The notes below the pieces were generated by a model. That model ran no database searches. It was not told the DNA's origin and saw only the letters and a program-made list of their open reading frames with translations. Below are positions 1-11,618 of a stretch of DNA of 64,000 nucleotides, in pieces; within the stretch, counting starts at the first letter, position 1; every line of letters begins with the position of its first letter. The DNA comes from Rotaria sordida. Taxonomy: Eukaryota; Rotifera; Eurotatoria; Philodinida; Philodinidae. A program made the translations under genes and the position numbers. Location: the NCBI GenBank assembly GCA_905250125.1, contig CAJNOL010000234.1:124001-188000 (forward strand). The letters are read 5' to 3'.

Positions 1-307
1 TATTATTAATATATAATAATTTGTCATTTCGTTCTATATGTGCGGATAGAGTTATTCCACCGGGAATAGTTTTAAGTTCTGAAAATTTCATATGTGCTTT
101 ATATGGATTATATAAACATTGATAATCAATAGGTAATGTTTGCTCTTGATATAAATATATTGTTTTTGAACCTAATTCAATACATGGAACATCATGTCGA
201 AGTGAATCTCGAATTGATATATAAAGAATTTCATCACCATGAAATTTTGGTTGTTCACCTTTGATTGTAATTTGACCATGAATTTGATATCTAGTCAATG
301 TAGCCAT
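1..307 (-). CDS. YbaY-like beta-sandwich protein, 3' part cut off by window edge
   Basis: An open frame of 102 codons starts at the ATG on the minus strand at 307 and runs off the left edge without a stop. It begins MATLTRYQIHGQITIKG and contains PIDYQCLYNP and LSAHIERNDKLLYINN. The layout is a short N-terminal strand, a 'functional group' strand with IRD, a PI-x-Y strand, and a strand ending in LLYINN. It resembles the YbaY family, bacterial lipoproteins of unknown biochemical role. No signal peptide or lipobox is visible, so the product is probably cytosolic. The match is by pattern only. The gene is transcribed away from the P5A-ATPase exons at 663-4916 and either is nested in an intron of that gene or marks its truncation point. 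No intron lies in the visible part. Confidence 0.5.
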   Translation of the reverse strand, partial: MATLTRYQIHGQITIKGEQPKFHGDEILYISIRDSLRHDVPCIELGSKTIYLYQEQTLPIDYQCLYNPYKAHMKFSELKTIPGGITLSAHIERNDKLLYINN

Positions 308-662
308 AAAATTATGAATGTAAAAAAAAGAAAAGAAAATGCTTAAGTTGGTAGATGTATTTTTCTTTTTCTTTAAATCGGGACTATGTAAAATTTATCA
401 ATTATAAATGAAGAAAAAAGAAAATTGACTAAGTTGAAAGAATAACTAATGTTTTTCTTTTTTTTTTCTCCTTATTTTTCATAAAAAAAGAAAAGTAGAT
501 GCATAATGATGAAATAACATACATCACTCTCATATTTGAAATGTTATTTCGACTATGACGATTTATATGTAAACATGTTTAAGTGTATCAAAATATAACA
601 AAGAGAACGAGAAAAATAAGAAGAAAGAAAAAATGTTTTTTTGTTTTTCTATTTAATTTTAG
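308..662. other. Intergenic or intronic A/T-tract DNA
   Basis: This 355 bp stretch is rich in A-tracts and T-tracts and has no convincing coding frame. It ends in a splice acceptor (TTTAATTTTAG, 661-662) that feeds the first visible ATPase exon. It may also hold the promoter of the minus-strand YbaY-like gene. Confidence 0.6.
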
Positions 663-3600
663 TTTAGTACAATACCAGAACGTTATGATGAAATTTATTT
701 ACGATTATCAAGACAAGGTGCACGTGTTCTTGCATTAGGACATCGATCACTTGGAATTCTTTCTAATCAACAAGTAGAATAAAATCTTGTTTGTGTTTGT
801 TTACGAAGAAAGTTTTCTTTTTTTTTTAGTTACGTGAACAATATCCAACACGTAGTTCTGTTGAATGTAATTTGGATTTTTGTGGATTTGTTGTACTTTC
901 ATGTCCATTAAAACCGGATTCAAAAGTAATGATTCGAGAACTTCGTCATTCATCTCATCATGTAAGTAATAGTTTTTATTATAAAGACATGTTATTGAAA
1001 GTGTATTGAATAAGATGAATCAGAATAATGACAGTAGATTCTAGCACTTTTATCGAAATATCAACTAGTTTTTTTTTCTATGTTCTCCTTCACTCTACTT
1101 TATTTCTCTCTAATTAAGTTGTTTTACTCTTCTAAGAAAACACGATGGAAACTGATTTCTTGTTTTAGAAACTAAACTAAAATGTACGCTTTTGTTTCAA
1201 TACTGTCGATAACATCACACTGAAACAACTATTGCCGTCAAAATGTAATGAACGGTGATATTTTTGAATATCTTCGGAACAATAAAAGATAGCGACCTAC
1301 TTTTTTTCAGCATTTGAAAGAGAAACATGGGAACAAGTTTGATAATCTTAGATTGATTAGACGCTTTTGGATGACAAAGACGTCTATGAAAATCGGGACT
1401 TTCATGTTAAAAAAATTTCCATTGGATTTTAAACGATGAGATAACCATATAAAAGATAAAATTTTTCGACTTTAACCTATTGACCTGGAATTAGCTCGAA
1501 AAGATTAAGACTTGGGTACTTCACCATACTCATTTCGGTGATAATCTCTCTTTGCAGTTTCAAAATGATTTAAAACTACTAATATCCAAATCCAGAAATT
1601 TCAAGTTTTCCCATCTAGTTTTTGACCTTTCCGGGATGATTCAAGGTTGATAGGTTGTAGTCGGAAGTCTCTGGGAAACTCTAATAACTCATGAATGAAA
1701 CAAAACTTAATCTATCGAATGGTTATATCATTGATCAAAATCCAATAGAAATTTTTTTAACATTGCAAACTCTGTGTTTTCATCAGAGTCCTCTTTATCA
1801 TTCTGAAACCAAACGATTTTAAAACTGCTATACTTATCTCACATTTCTCTTCTAAACGCTAAAAACCACAGGTCACTAGCTTTTGTTGCTTCTGAAATAT
1901 GAAAAAAAAACACGCCGGTATATTATATATTGTGATGGCGATAGAATTATTTCTAATCCGTTAAAAACGATTTTTTTTGCCGGCTGACAACGTTTTCCAG
2001 ATCGGACCGATCACAACTCTGAGATGAATATGAGAATTGAATTTCAATTCTTTTTGTTTTTTTTATTTGTTTTAGTTAACAATGATTACAGGTGACAATC
2101 CATTGACTGCTTGTCATGTAGCTAAAGAATTACATTTTACACGAAAACCTCTTCTTGTTCTTACTGCTCCGGCTACTAGTATGTTAAATATAAAAAAAAC
2201 AACACATTCGTTTTCAATGATGAAATGTATTATTGGTCTAATTTAGGGTCAGACGAATGGCAATGGGAATCCGTTAATAAAGATACTAATTTGCCAATAC
2301 AACCTGCTAATATACGTGATTTAACTCGACACTATGATCTATGCGTTACTGGAGAGGTAAAGAATGATTATGTCTTCATGTCAAAATTTAAATATTTGTT
2401 TTATTAACATCTTAATTAATTTTACATCTTTTCTTTTTGAAAAACTATATTCTATTTATTCTAATAATTATTTTCGTGGTTTTGTTTTAGGGTTTTGCAT
2501 ATCTTGGTACATTACCCATTTCTTTTCTTAATACAATAATGCCTCATGTAAAAGTATTTGCTCGTGTATCACCAAAACAAAAAGTAATATTATATTCATA
2601 TATATTTATAAATAAAATTTTCTTAATCTATTTCTAAATATAGGAACAAGTGGTTATTAAATTAAATAATCTTGGTTTTGTTACACTAATGTGTGGTGAT
2701 GGTACAAATGATGTTGCTGCACTTAAACATGCACATGTTGGTAAGTAGAATATTTCTTTTTTTGATTTTTCTCTATTTTTGTTTTGTTTTGTTTTAAAGG
2801 TGTGGCTTTATTAACTGGTGTAGCAGCTAAACGAGCTGAACAACAACAAGAAAATATTACAACTTCGACGAGTACTGTTCAACCACCAGCAGTAGCAATA
2901 GTGACACCTCAACAACAAGTTCTGACACCAGCTGAAATAGCGAATCGAAATCGTGAACAAGCTAAAGTATTATAAATTCATTTTTTACATAATAAAAATC
3001 GAAAAGAAATTTTTTTGTTTTATTTTCTTAGAAACGTTTAGAAGAACTTTATAAACAAATGGATGAAAGTGAACAAACAATAGTTCGTCTTGGTGATGCA
3101 TCAATAGCAGCACCATTTACATCACGTACATCAACAATTCAATGTGGTATGTCATCGTATTTTTCTTTTTTTATTTAAATTTTAAAATCAATTTTCTTTT
3201 TTTTCTGAAATAATCTAGTTTGTCATATAATAAAACAAGGTCGATGTACCCTTGTAACAACATTACAAATGTTTAAAATTCTTGCTTTAAATGCACTTAT
3301 CTTAGCTTATAGTTTAAGTGTACTTTATCTTGATGGTATTAAATTTAGTGATGGACAACATACATTACAAGGTCTTTTATTAGCTGGCTGCTTTTTATTT
3401 ATATCAAGATCAAAGGTAAATACTTCGAATGATGAAAAATTTTTTTTTTCTTGTCTTGAAATATTTTATGATATAATGACAAAGATTAGAGTCTCTGACG
3501 AAGTTTATTTATTATTTTTCTTCTTTTTTGTTTTAGCCATTGAAAACATTAGCACGAGAACGTCCATTACCGAATATTTTTAATCTTTATACATTAATTT

Positions 3601-4916
3601 CTGTTCTTGGACAATTTGCAGTACATCTTACAGCTTTGATTTATGTTGTCAATGAAGCACATAAAAGAATACCACCAAGGTAAAATTGAATAAATAAAAC
3701 TTGACAGCGTAATTCCTCTAGGGCTAAAATGTGTTCTTTAGTCTCATTATATGTTAAATTATTTTCCAAAGTTATAATTTGATCAGTTCACGCTTTTTAT
3801 ACTGATCATATAACAAATCAATGCATCACTATCCATCATTCTTGACATCTTGAATATATATTTTTATCTGCACAAAAAAAAAAAAAAATTGCATCATTGA
3901 GAATATTCACAAACATATTCTGACCATTGAAATTTCGATGGAGGCTATAAGGAATCTGACGTCTAGAGCCCGTCGGATTGATCTCGGACTTGAACCCGAC
4001 GGGCTCCAGCCATCTGAGAAATATGTAGGATGCACTAGTCATCAGACACAAAAATCCGAGAAAAATTCTCGTATCTTCGTTACGACTATTCAATGCCGAT
4101 TTGAAAATTTCATTGAGAGTATCAAAATACGGTTTGGCTAGATCTGGGTCCAAAAAAATTTCAATCAACTAGGCTCGAATCCCAAAAACGTTCAATAAAT
4201 CAGTTCCGAGACGGAAAATTTTGGATCTGACGGGCGTTAATGATGCCTGTTGTCCCCGATTGCTACGGAAACATATCCAATGATCGTGAGCCTTTCTCTT
4301 CCTCCTTCGCATTACTCTGAAAGGTGATGCCGCAAAACCTCAACTTAAAACTTATACTCACTATGTTTTCTTCGAAAAACATAATATGGATTCCAAAAAC
4401 TAAATTTAATTTTTTTTAAAGACCTGAAGAATTTGCTGATTTGGAAGCTGAATTTTCACCTAATCTAGTCAATTCAACTGTTTATATTATGTCAATAACA
4501 TTACAAATAGCTACATTTGCGGTTAATTATCAAGTAAGCAAAAAAAAAAATTATCGAACATGGAAATTTAAATTAATTTTTTTTTTTACTTTTTAGGGTT
4601 ATCCATTTATGGAAAGCCTCCGTTCGAATAAACCACTTCTTTATAGTATCATATTTTCATTTACATTAGTTTTAAGTCTTATATTTAATTTACTTCCACA
4701 ACTAACAGAGCAATTTCAAATTGTACTTATTCCTGATGATGTAAGAAATAAAAATTCTTGTTTTTTTTTTTTTGTATTAGAATAGAATTTTATTTTTATT
4801 TTATTTAGATGCGGCTTATTGTTTTTTATGTTGTAATTGGTGACGTTATTTTAGCGTATATCATTGATCGAGTTTTGGCATTCTTTATTGGACAAGCGAA
4901 ATTAAAAGAATATTAA
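663..4916 (+). CDS. ATP13A1: P5A-type cation-transporting ATPase (ATP13A1-like), C-terminal half only
   Basis: Exons are 663-773, 830-961, 2076-2178, 2247-2356, 2491-2583, 2644-2740, 2800-2966, 3032-3146, 3219-3415, 3537-3679, 4422-4533, 4597-4740 and 4809-4916; all phases join and give 543 residues plus stop. The order matches the second half of ATP13A1, the ER P5A-ATPase that removes misinserted transmembrane helices: [14 protein letters not shown] block, P-domain [13 protein letters not shown], hinge [17 protein letters not shown], a variable Q-rich loop, [12 protein letters not shown], then the C-terminal membrane helices ([33 protein letters not shown]). The A domain, M1-M4 and the phosphorylated DKTGT motif are absent. 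They must lie left of the window or be lost. The first exon starts at a splice acceptor, so the gene continued upstream at some time. Introns 962-2075 and 3680-4421 are far longer than the rest. Confidence 0.9.
3966..4006. repeat. Perfect 11-bp inverted repeat inside an ATPase intron
   Basis: GAGCCCGTCGG at 3966-3976 is the exact reverse complement of CCGACGGGCTC at 3996-4006, with a 19-nt loop. It is GC-rich in an otherwise AT-rich intron (3680-4421). The block around it (about 3935-4340) has base use unlike the flanks and is probably part of an inserted element. Confidence 0.7.
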
Positions 4917-5207
4917 TGTTGTTTGTTTTTTATTGTATCATTTTATGAAAAAAAAAATCAAGATTTGTCTTTTTCTGATTTTAAAATATAATATGTGCAA
5001 GATTTAGAAAATTGTTTTTGTTTTATAGCATAAATTATTGATGAATATATAGATGTTGCTTATAATAATTAATTCAATTCGTGAAGAATTATGAATTTAG
5101 AAGAAATCAGAGAAAGAAAAAATGATTTAAATTTGAGTTCGAGATTATAAACATCGATAGAATTGCATTCGTATTTTTATTTTATCAAAATTATTCAATT
5201 TATAGTA

Positions 5208-6287
5208 GTTGCAAAAAGTCCTGCTACCAGGTAAAAGTACCTAAAATTTGAATCGTTCCATCGCTAAGCTCTGTTTACAAGGATTAATCAAGACTTAATT
5301 GGCTTTCGTGCAAAGAAGTCAAAAAAGTAAACAGAGCGATTTTGTTCTGACTAGAATATTTCAACATAGGAAATCGATTTCATAGCGTTTGATCCCTCTT
5401 ATTCGAGATCACTAATGAAGGAACGTCTTCAAGTATCAAATCGCTCTTGAAGGTAGCACTATGGACATCATGTAGATCCTAATGAGCTATGACTTAAGTG
5501 CACCGGCAGATTTCAATGTTCCCATTTCAGAAAATGAGGAAATCAAAAATTCTGAAATTTTCATAATAAACTATTGTTGTTAAAGCCTGTTTCTATGCGA
5601 ATTTTTAAGCAAAACTTCGAAACTCAATTTTCCTGGTATTTCTGAGAAGGACTACGATATTGACTAAAAAAACAATAAAAACTGCACATAGTCTTGAATC
5701 AAGAGCGATTGAATGTTTGGAGATGTTCCCTTGTTAGCGTTGCCTCCATCATGGATATGAATCTTATGTCAAACAGTTTTAATTTGCCTAATTTATGAAA
5801 TAATCTTTGATTAATTGTCGATATGAGAATTGATGACATTAGCCGAAAAATAACTTATAAATTCGGTTAATTTCAATCGGCTGTCTTGAAATCGCCTCTG
5901 AAAATTCTACAGTGGCAGCCATCGACAGAGAGGATATTCGTGCTGGAGTCGTCTCAGACAATTGAGTTTTTCCCGTGACTGAGGATTACAGTGGTTTGAA
6001 GTCTCCTATCTGTAAAACAATATAGATATGTCAGATTTTATTCGTTAATGAGAAAATAGACCTTTGCGCATCAAAATATTGGAGAACTAGAACAATGTCA
6101 AAAACAAGCCTTTTTTGAGTCCAAGGGAAAAACTAATGTTTTTATTTTCAATCCGTGGCATGACGGTCGATCGACCTCGAATAGATTCTTACGATCAAGA
6201 TTTACTGAGTTCTATTTTTAATTAAAAGATTATGCAAAAGTATTGAAGTTGATGTACTTTTTACCTGGTAGTGGGACTTCTTGTGAC
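5208..6287. mobile_element. TA-flanked element with ~34-bp imperfect terminal inverted repeats (Tc1/mariner type, probably non-autonomous)
   Basis: The left end GTTGCAAAAAGTCCTGCTAC (5208-5227) is mirrored by the right end, whose reverse complement reads GTCACAAGAAGTCCCACTAC from 6287. Both continue with CCAGGTAAAA and GTAC. The substitutions are transitions; there is one extra A in the right copy. Both ends abut a TA dinucleotide (5206-5207 and 6288-6289), the target duplication expected for the Tc1/mariner superfamily. The 1080 bp interior has no long frame and I recognise no transposase, so it is a non-autonomous or fully decayed copy. It lies between the ATPase and WRAP53 genes, with nothing else in 4917-6625. 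Confidence 0.75.
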
Positions 6288-6625
6288 TATTGTAAAAAGA
6301 AGTTTTAAAATACATTTTGCAGGAAAACGATAAGATCTGTAGTTTTTATCATTGTAATTCTTTTTTGAAGTTGTTCAAAATATATTTCAGAACTAGAAAC
6401 GAAAACAAAAAAGAAAACATTCAATGAGTTTCGGTTTCTAATACATTTTCTATGTATTCTCATTCTCTTTAAATAAAAAATAAAATGATATGGAAAATCT
6501 CATAGTAAAACATGAAACTTAAAATTAAATGAAATCTATCATTTTCCTCCGAATTAAAATATGATTCTTGATTTATTTATAGATTTTTTTTTAAATAACG
6601 TTTTTTAGCATATGATTTTAAAAAA
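6288..6625. other. Upstream region of WRAP53-like gene
   Basis: This is AT-rich DNA between the transposon end and the WRAP53 start codon. It presumably holds the promoter. No specific element can be named. Confidence 0.4.
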
Positions 6626-9336
6626 ATGTCATTGACAGAAAGAAAAAGAAATTCAGTACTTAATCCGTCTTTACTTCAATCAATTACTCAAACGATTTCT
6701 CAATCAATAACAACAACATCTTCACCATCAGATCAATTAGCAAAACTTACTGTAAATACACCAACAACAAGTTCATCTATAGAAATTATTTCTGATATAC
6801 CACAACTTGCAGCAAGACAGTTTGTAGATTTTCTCTGTAGTATTTTTTCAAAGGAATATTTTGTTTGTTTGTTTGAATAGAGAAAAACAATTAATATCCA
6901 AAGAACAAACACCATTGTTAACATTAAAAAATGAATTTCAATTTCCAACACAAACACCTAGACGTTCAAGTCATTTTTTAAAAGGGTGTAAATGGTAGTT
7001 TTTTATTTTCTTTAAATAATAAAAAGAAATCAATATTTGCACATATTTCAGGTCACCCGATGGTCTTTGTCTATTAACAAATAGTGATGATAATCAATTA
7101 CGTGTATTTGAAATTCCATGTGATAGATTACCCTCAAATGAAGATCTTGTAAGAATCTTATATCTTATCATATTGTATAAAAAAATTTAACGGCTATTTC
7201 AAAAAAAAAAATTGATATCTTCAGACATATTCCGAAGTGGTCAAAAATGGGAAGAAGAGGACAAAGTCTTTTTTAGAAAAGATCGACAATCTTTGTGTAG
7301 GAGATAAACCTTAAAAATTGATAGACTGTAAGAAAATTTTTGTCAATCATCGAGCAAAAAACAACAAAACTTTCACAAAATTATGTGGAGACTCCCTCGA
7401 TTCCTCGCTTGGGACAACCGTGAATAACTCTTATAACATCGATTGATTCGTACTTTGTTCTAAAACAATTCTTTCGTGTCGAATTTTTTCAGTGTATGTT
7501 TTTTAGATGTTTTATAAGAGTATCTTTCGATTTTTATCTTTTTCTAATTGATAGAAGTAGCTAATTCTTCTAAAACGAAATAGTCCAAGATTTAGAATAG
7601 GGTGTGGATGAGGAGAAGATTCCACACTCAGACTCTTTGTTGTAAAATAAATAAAATGAAATGAATACTCGAAAATTTTGATGATCAAAAACATTATCAC
7701 CTTTGGACTATTTCATTTCAGAAAAAGTTAACACCGAAAGATACTCCTATTAAACAACTAGAACATGCATCGGAAAAAAATTGTTTTAGAACATCTTTTT
7801 TTTTTTTAATCTTCGCCTGTTCATCTGAAACATATCCTGAACAATAATGTATATTATTTACATTCATGAAAAAATATACTATTTTATAGAGAATTAAAAG
7901 TCTGAATCAACGAATATTGAAAGGTCTATTATTAAAATACATAGACGTTCATTATTTGTAAAACACTTGTTACGAATAAAAATCTTTAGAATGCTATTCT
8001 TCATCTTCAAGAACCAGAATTAATCTATGATTTTGAATGGTATCCATATATGGATTCAACACGAAGTGATACTTGTTTGTAAGATTTTCTCATTTTTTAA
8101 CATATTAAAATAAGTTTTTCTGTTCTTCCTCTCTTCTATTTAGTATCTTTAGTAGTTGTCGTGATAATCCTGTACATTTATTTGATGCATATACTGGTCA
8201 AGTACGTGCATCGTACAGAGCTTTGAATCATTTGGTAACACAATAAATTTTTTTAAAAATAATATTAAGAAAATTCTTCGTTTTTTCTTTGTAAGGAAGA
8301 ACTTGTTGCTGCACATTCATTAGGATTTGAATTACAATCATGTAGACTTTATTGTGGATATGATCGAGTTATTCGTGCATTTGATATTCAACGACCTGGT
8401 CTTTGTATTGGACAATGGAATACATTTGGTAATAGTTTTGATTAATATTTTATTTTGAAAAAAAAAAAAGACTATCTATTTTAGATCGTATGAATAATGT
8501 TTATCAATCTGGAATCATTTCCTGTTTATCATTTAATTCTCAAATACGCGGCATGTATGCTGCTGGATCATATGCTAAAACAAGTGAAATGAATTTCAAA
8601 AACATCAATAAAAGTGAAATGTTTTTTTTTTCTCTTTATTTTAGTTGGCATTTATGGAGATATGAATGGAGAATTAATTGCAGTTCTACATGGTCATATT
8701 GGTGGAATAACTCATATTCGATTTTCTTCAGATGGACATCGACTTTATAGTGGAGCTAGAAAAGTAATGAACATGAATTAGAACAAAAAAAAAAATATGA
8801 AATTAAGATTTCTGTTCTAGGATGGAATGATTCTCTGTTGGGATATGCGAAATTTAGGAGAAGTTTTATGTACATATCAACGTCATGTTAATACAAATCA
8901 ACGTATTTATTTTGATTTTGATCCGTAAGATAATTTATTTTTTTGTTTAAATTTTGAATATTTTGTTTCATCTAGTTCGTTTACAATGCTTGTTACTGGT
9001 AATTCAAATGGTCATGTATTAGGTTGGAATATCAATGATTCATCAGCTCCGACACTTGATTTTTTAGCTCATAATGATTGTACAAATGGTATTAGGTATG
9101 ATAGATTCTTTGTATTTAATTGATAAAAATAAATTCTTTTTTTTTTATTTTTGTTGTTATTTAGTATTCATCCAAAACAACCATTATTTGCTACATCATC
9201 AGGTCAACGACATTTTGCTGGCGATGTACAAGTTACTGTTAGTGAAGATGAAGATGAAGAAAATCTCTATGCTGAATTTAATTTAAAAAAAATTCCGAAA
9301 GAAAATTCTGTAAAAATTTGGTCACTTATTAAATAA
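6626..9336 (+). CDS. WRAP53: WD-repeat telomerase Cajal body protein 1 (WRAP53/TCAB1)
   Basis: Exons are 6626-6839, 6883-6994, 7052-7148, 7990-8078, 8144-8234, 8296-8428, 8485-8583, 8645-8763, 8821-8924, 8976-9095 and 9165-9336, giving 449 residues. In this family the protein binds the CAB box of scaRNAs and telomerase RNA and carries them to Cajal bodies. The S/T-rich N-terminus (about 75 residues) is low complexity. The WD40 propeller starts with [17 protein letters not shown] and includes [59 protein letters not shown] and ATSSGQR, all typical of WRAP53. The stop overlaps an AATAAA (9332-9337), so the 3' UTR may be very short. The first exon boundary is the least certain: donor 6840 with acceptor 6882 is the pairing that keeps frame. 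Intron 7149-7989 is 841 nt against about 50-70 for most others. Confidence 0.92.
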
Positions 9337-10847
9337 AGACAGAATGCTTTTTTTTTTAATTTAAAAGAATATTGTATAACAAGGATTATGGTTTTCACTA
9401 TCTTTTATTTCACAACATGGTAAACAAGTGCTTTTTGCGTATTCATAGATGAAACCAGTACTGGTCGTAAAAAATCCAGACTGATTCCATCTGTGTGTGC
9501 ATTGATTGAGATGCCCGTCTGAGATTTTCTGCTGAATCAAAGTTTTGAAATCTGGCTTCATAATTTTCTTTTCTGTGCCTGAGATATCACCAGCAGGCCT
9601 CGAAATCGGACCACTTTTTGATGGTCCGGTTCAGTTCAGAATTGAACTATTAAAAGTATATTTCTTTAACAAAAAGTATTTCTACCCAATGAAAATTCAT
9701 AATTACTGCAGTTATTTATTAGAACATTGTAAAAAATTGATTATCATAGTGATCAAGAACTGAATAAGATCGGACAGTTTTAATGCTTGAAAAAGCGTCA
9801 TAACAGGTGAATCGACTTATTGAATCGGAAGAGCAAGATACATTCGGAGGTACTTTAATTTTTTGAAGATATCATTGATTAACGTACGTTTTCACGCATA
9901 AAATACCTGCTGGTCAATTGGAAAGAGTCAGATCGATTTATTACTTTTAATTACATCGTTCCATTTCAATAATACTCATACTACTTAATGCAGATGATAG
10001 TGTACTCGACATTTTATGTGAGTGAGAAATGTCATTGAATTGAACAAAGTGTTTGCATATTAAAGATACTTGATTGTTATCAATTACGAGGTACAAAATC
10101 CATGAACAGAATAAAATTGATTATTTTTTCGAACAAAAATCAATTAAAATGGTGCTATTTAATTCTAATTTAAATCTGATTTCTTAGTTTTAAAGATAGA
10201 TTTCAGTTGAGTTTTGTATTCGATTTTATAGAGCTCACTACTTTAATCATAAACATTATGTTTTTATTGAGTTTTTGATTGAATACAAGAAAAATATGCA
10301 GACCTTTCCGATCCTTATAGAACTGCTTCAGTCAGGTAAAACTTATTTCCTAATACTAAAAATCTTTCAAATCGAAATCGGTGACAAAGTTTTCTCATCC
10401 ATACGTTATCTCTCAATGGTTTCAGTTACTTTTAACATGAATGAAAGTTTTATTTCATGTTTTAGAATTGAAAACATAGGTGCTCTGAAGCTACTTTGAT
10501 TTTTTGAGATGTGCAGCTTTACCTTGCAGCTGCTTGTGAGGCTTTAGACACAAAAATTGTAAGGTTATGTATTCTAAAGTTTTGATCTAACAGAAAATCT
10601 CAGATGGCTGTTGCCATAAATGTGCAAGTGTCACTTGATTCCGATTGCATGAAATTAAAAATAATGCAGCCGTTAGTTCGTCTTTCGGTACTTCTTGGTT
10701 AGTCACCTTGACAAATAAACTGAATGTCCTTTTTCATGTAATCGATAACATTTGCAACAGATTGTTTGTTTCCCACTAACATTACATTTATTACTAGTGT
10801 ACAAAAAACCACATTTTCGGTTGATTATCTATCGAAGGAAAAAAAAT
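9337..10847. other. Intergenic region without a recognised gene
   Basis: This 1.5 kb has only short unrelated frames. A short hairpin-forming stretch with arms CGGACCA and TGGTCCG lies near 9607-9629. It may be a relic of an element, but no termini could be defined. Confidence 0.5.
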
Positions 10848-11618
10848 ATGTAGAAGGCTCTTGCTCTGATTGTTCTTCTTACTGTTTGTTATGTATCAGC
10901 TGGTACACGTACATTTAATGTTCAATCAAGTCATATAAAACGTGCTCTATTATCATTGAAACAAGAAAACAATGGTATTGATTAGTGTCCAAAATGTGTT
11001 AATTTATTTAGTGATTTAATTGAAGTTGTTTTTGATATTATTCTTCAATGTAATGTTATGAATACGTGTGGTGATTTATGTGATATTGTTACAGAAAAGT
11101 TAGAATCATGTTTTACTGAGATTTCTTTGTATAATTCGTTGTGATGTTTTGGGGATAGAAGAATTTGTTAAATTAATTGAAAAAGCTGATCTTAATCCAA
11201 TTTATTATTGTTATCGTACCACCACATGCTCCTTTTTATAATACATTTACTATTGATTTTGTTTATGTATCTAATAATGGAACTGGTACTGATGAACTAA
11301 TTACTACAATTAAAACAGTTGATGACGTTCCATTGTCAGCTAGTTTCTTACTTGAAGAATAAAAACCAGGTACTTATGGTGAACGTTTTCTTGTGAATGC
11401 TAGTCCTGATCCAGATTGTAATCCTGCCTGAGGTAAAAATTTATTTATTAGTTTAATAAAAAAAAAGCGTTTTTCTTTAAATTATAGAACACAGTGAAAA
11501 TTGGTTTCCTGGTATGTATAATTTTATGACTTTTATTTGTAATGGACAGTGTGATTCACATCATCCTCATACTCAACTTTATGATTCAGCTGTTGGTTCA
11601 TTTCAAATTACTGAATAA
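10848..11618 (+). pseudogene. Decayed countin-like saposin-domain gene
   Basis: The sequence aligns by eye with the intact gene at 12622-13513: hydrophobic leader, GID-x-CPxC block, CGDLCDIVTEKL block, NNGTGTDEL, KPGTYGERF, and the C-terminal CNGQCDSHHPHTQ block. It is broken several times. Codon 2 is TAG, GIDLC has become GID-TAG-C, the frame shifts near 11120-11145, and there is a TAA after FLLEE and a TGA before the last intron. The region of the first intron and its flank is deleted. The last intron (about 11432-11488) is kept, so this is a decayed tandem duplicate, not a retrocopy. Confidence 0.85.

Noticed and set aside
3836..4168. Opposed frames of 110 and 67 residues in an ATPase intron
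   Set aside because: No homology or codon signal; the patch is better explained as a structured repeat.
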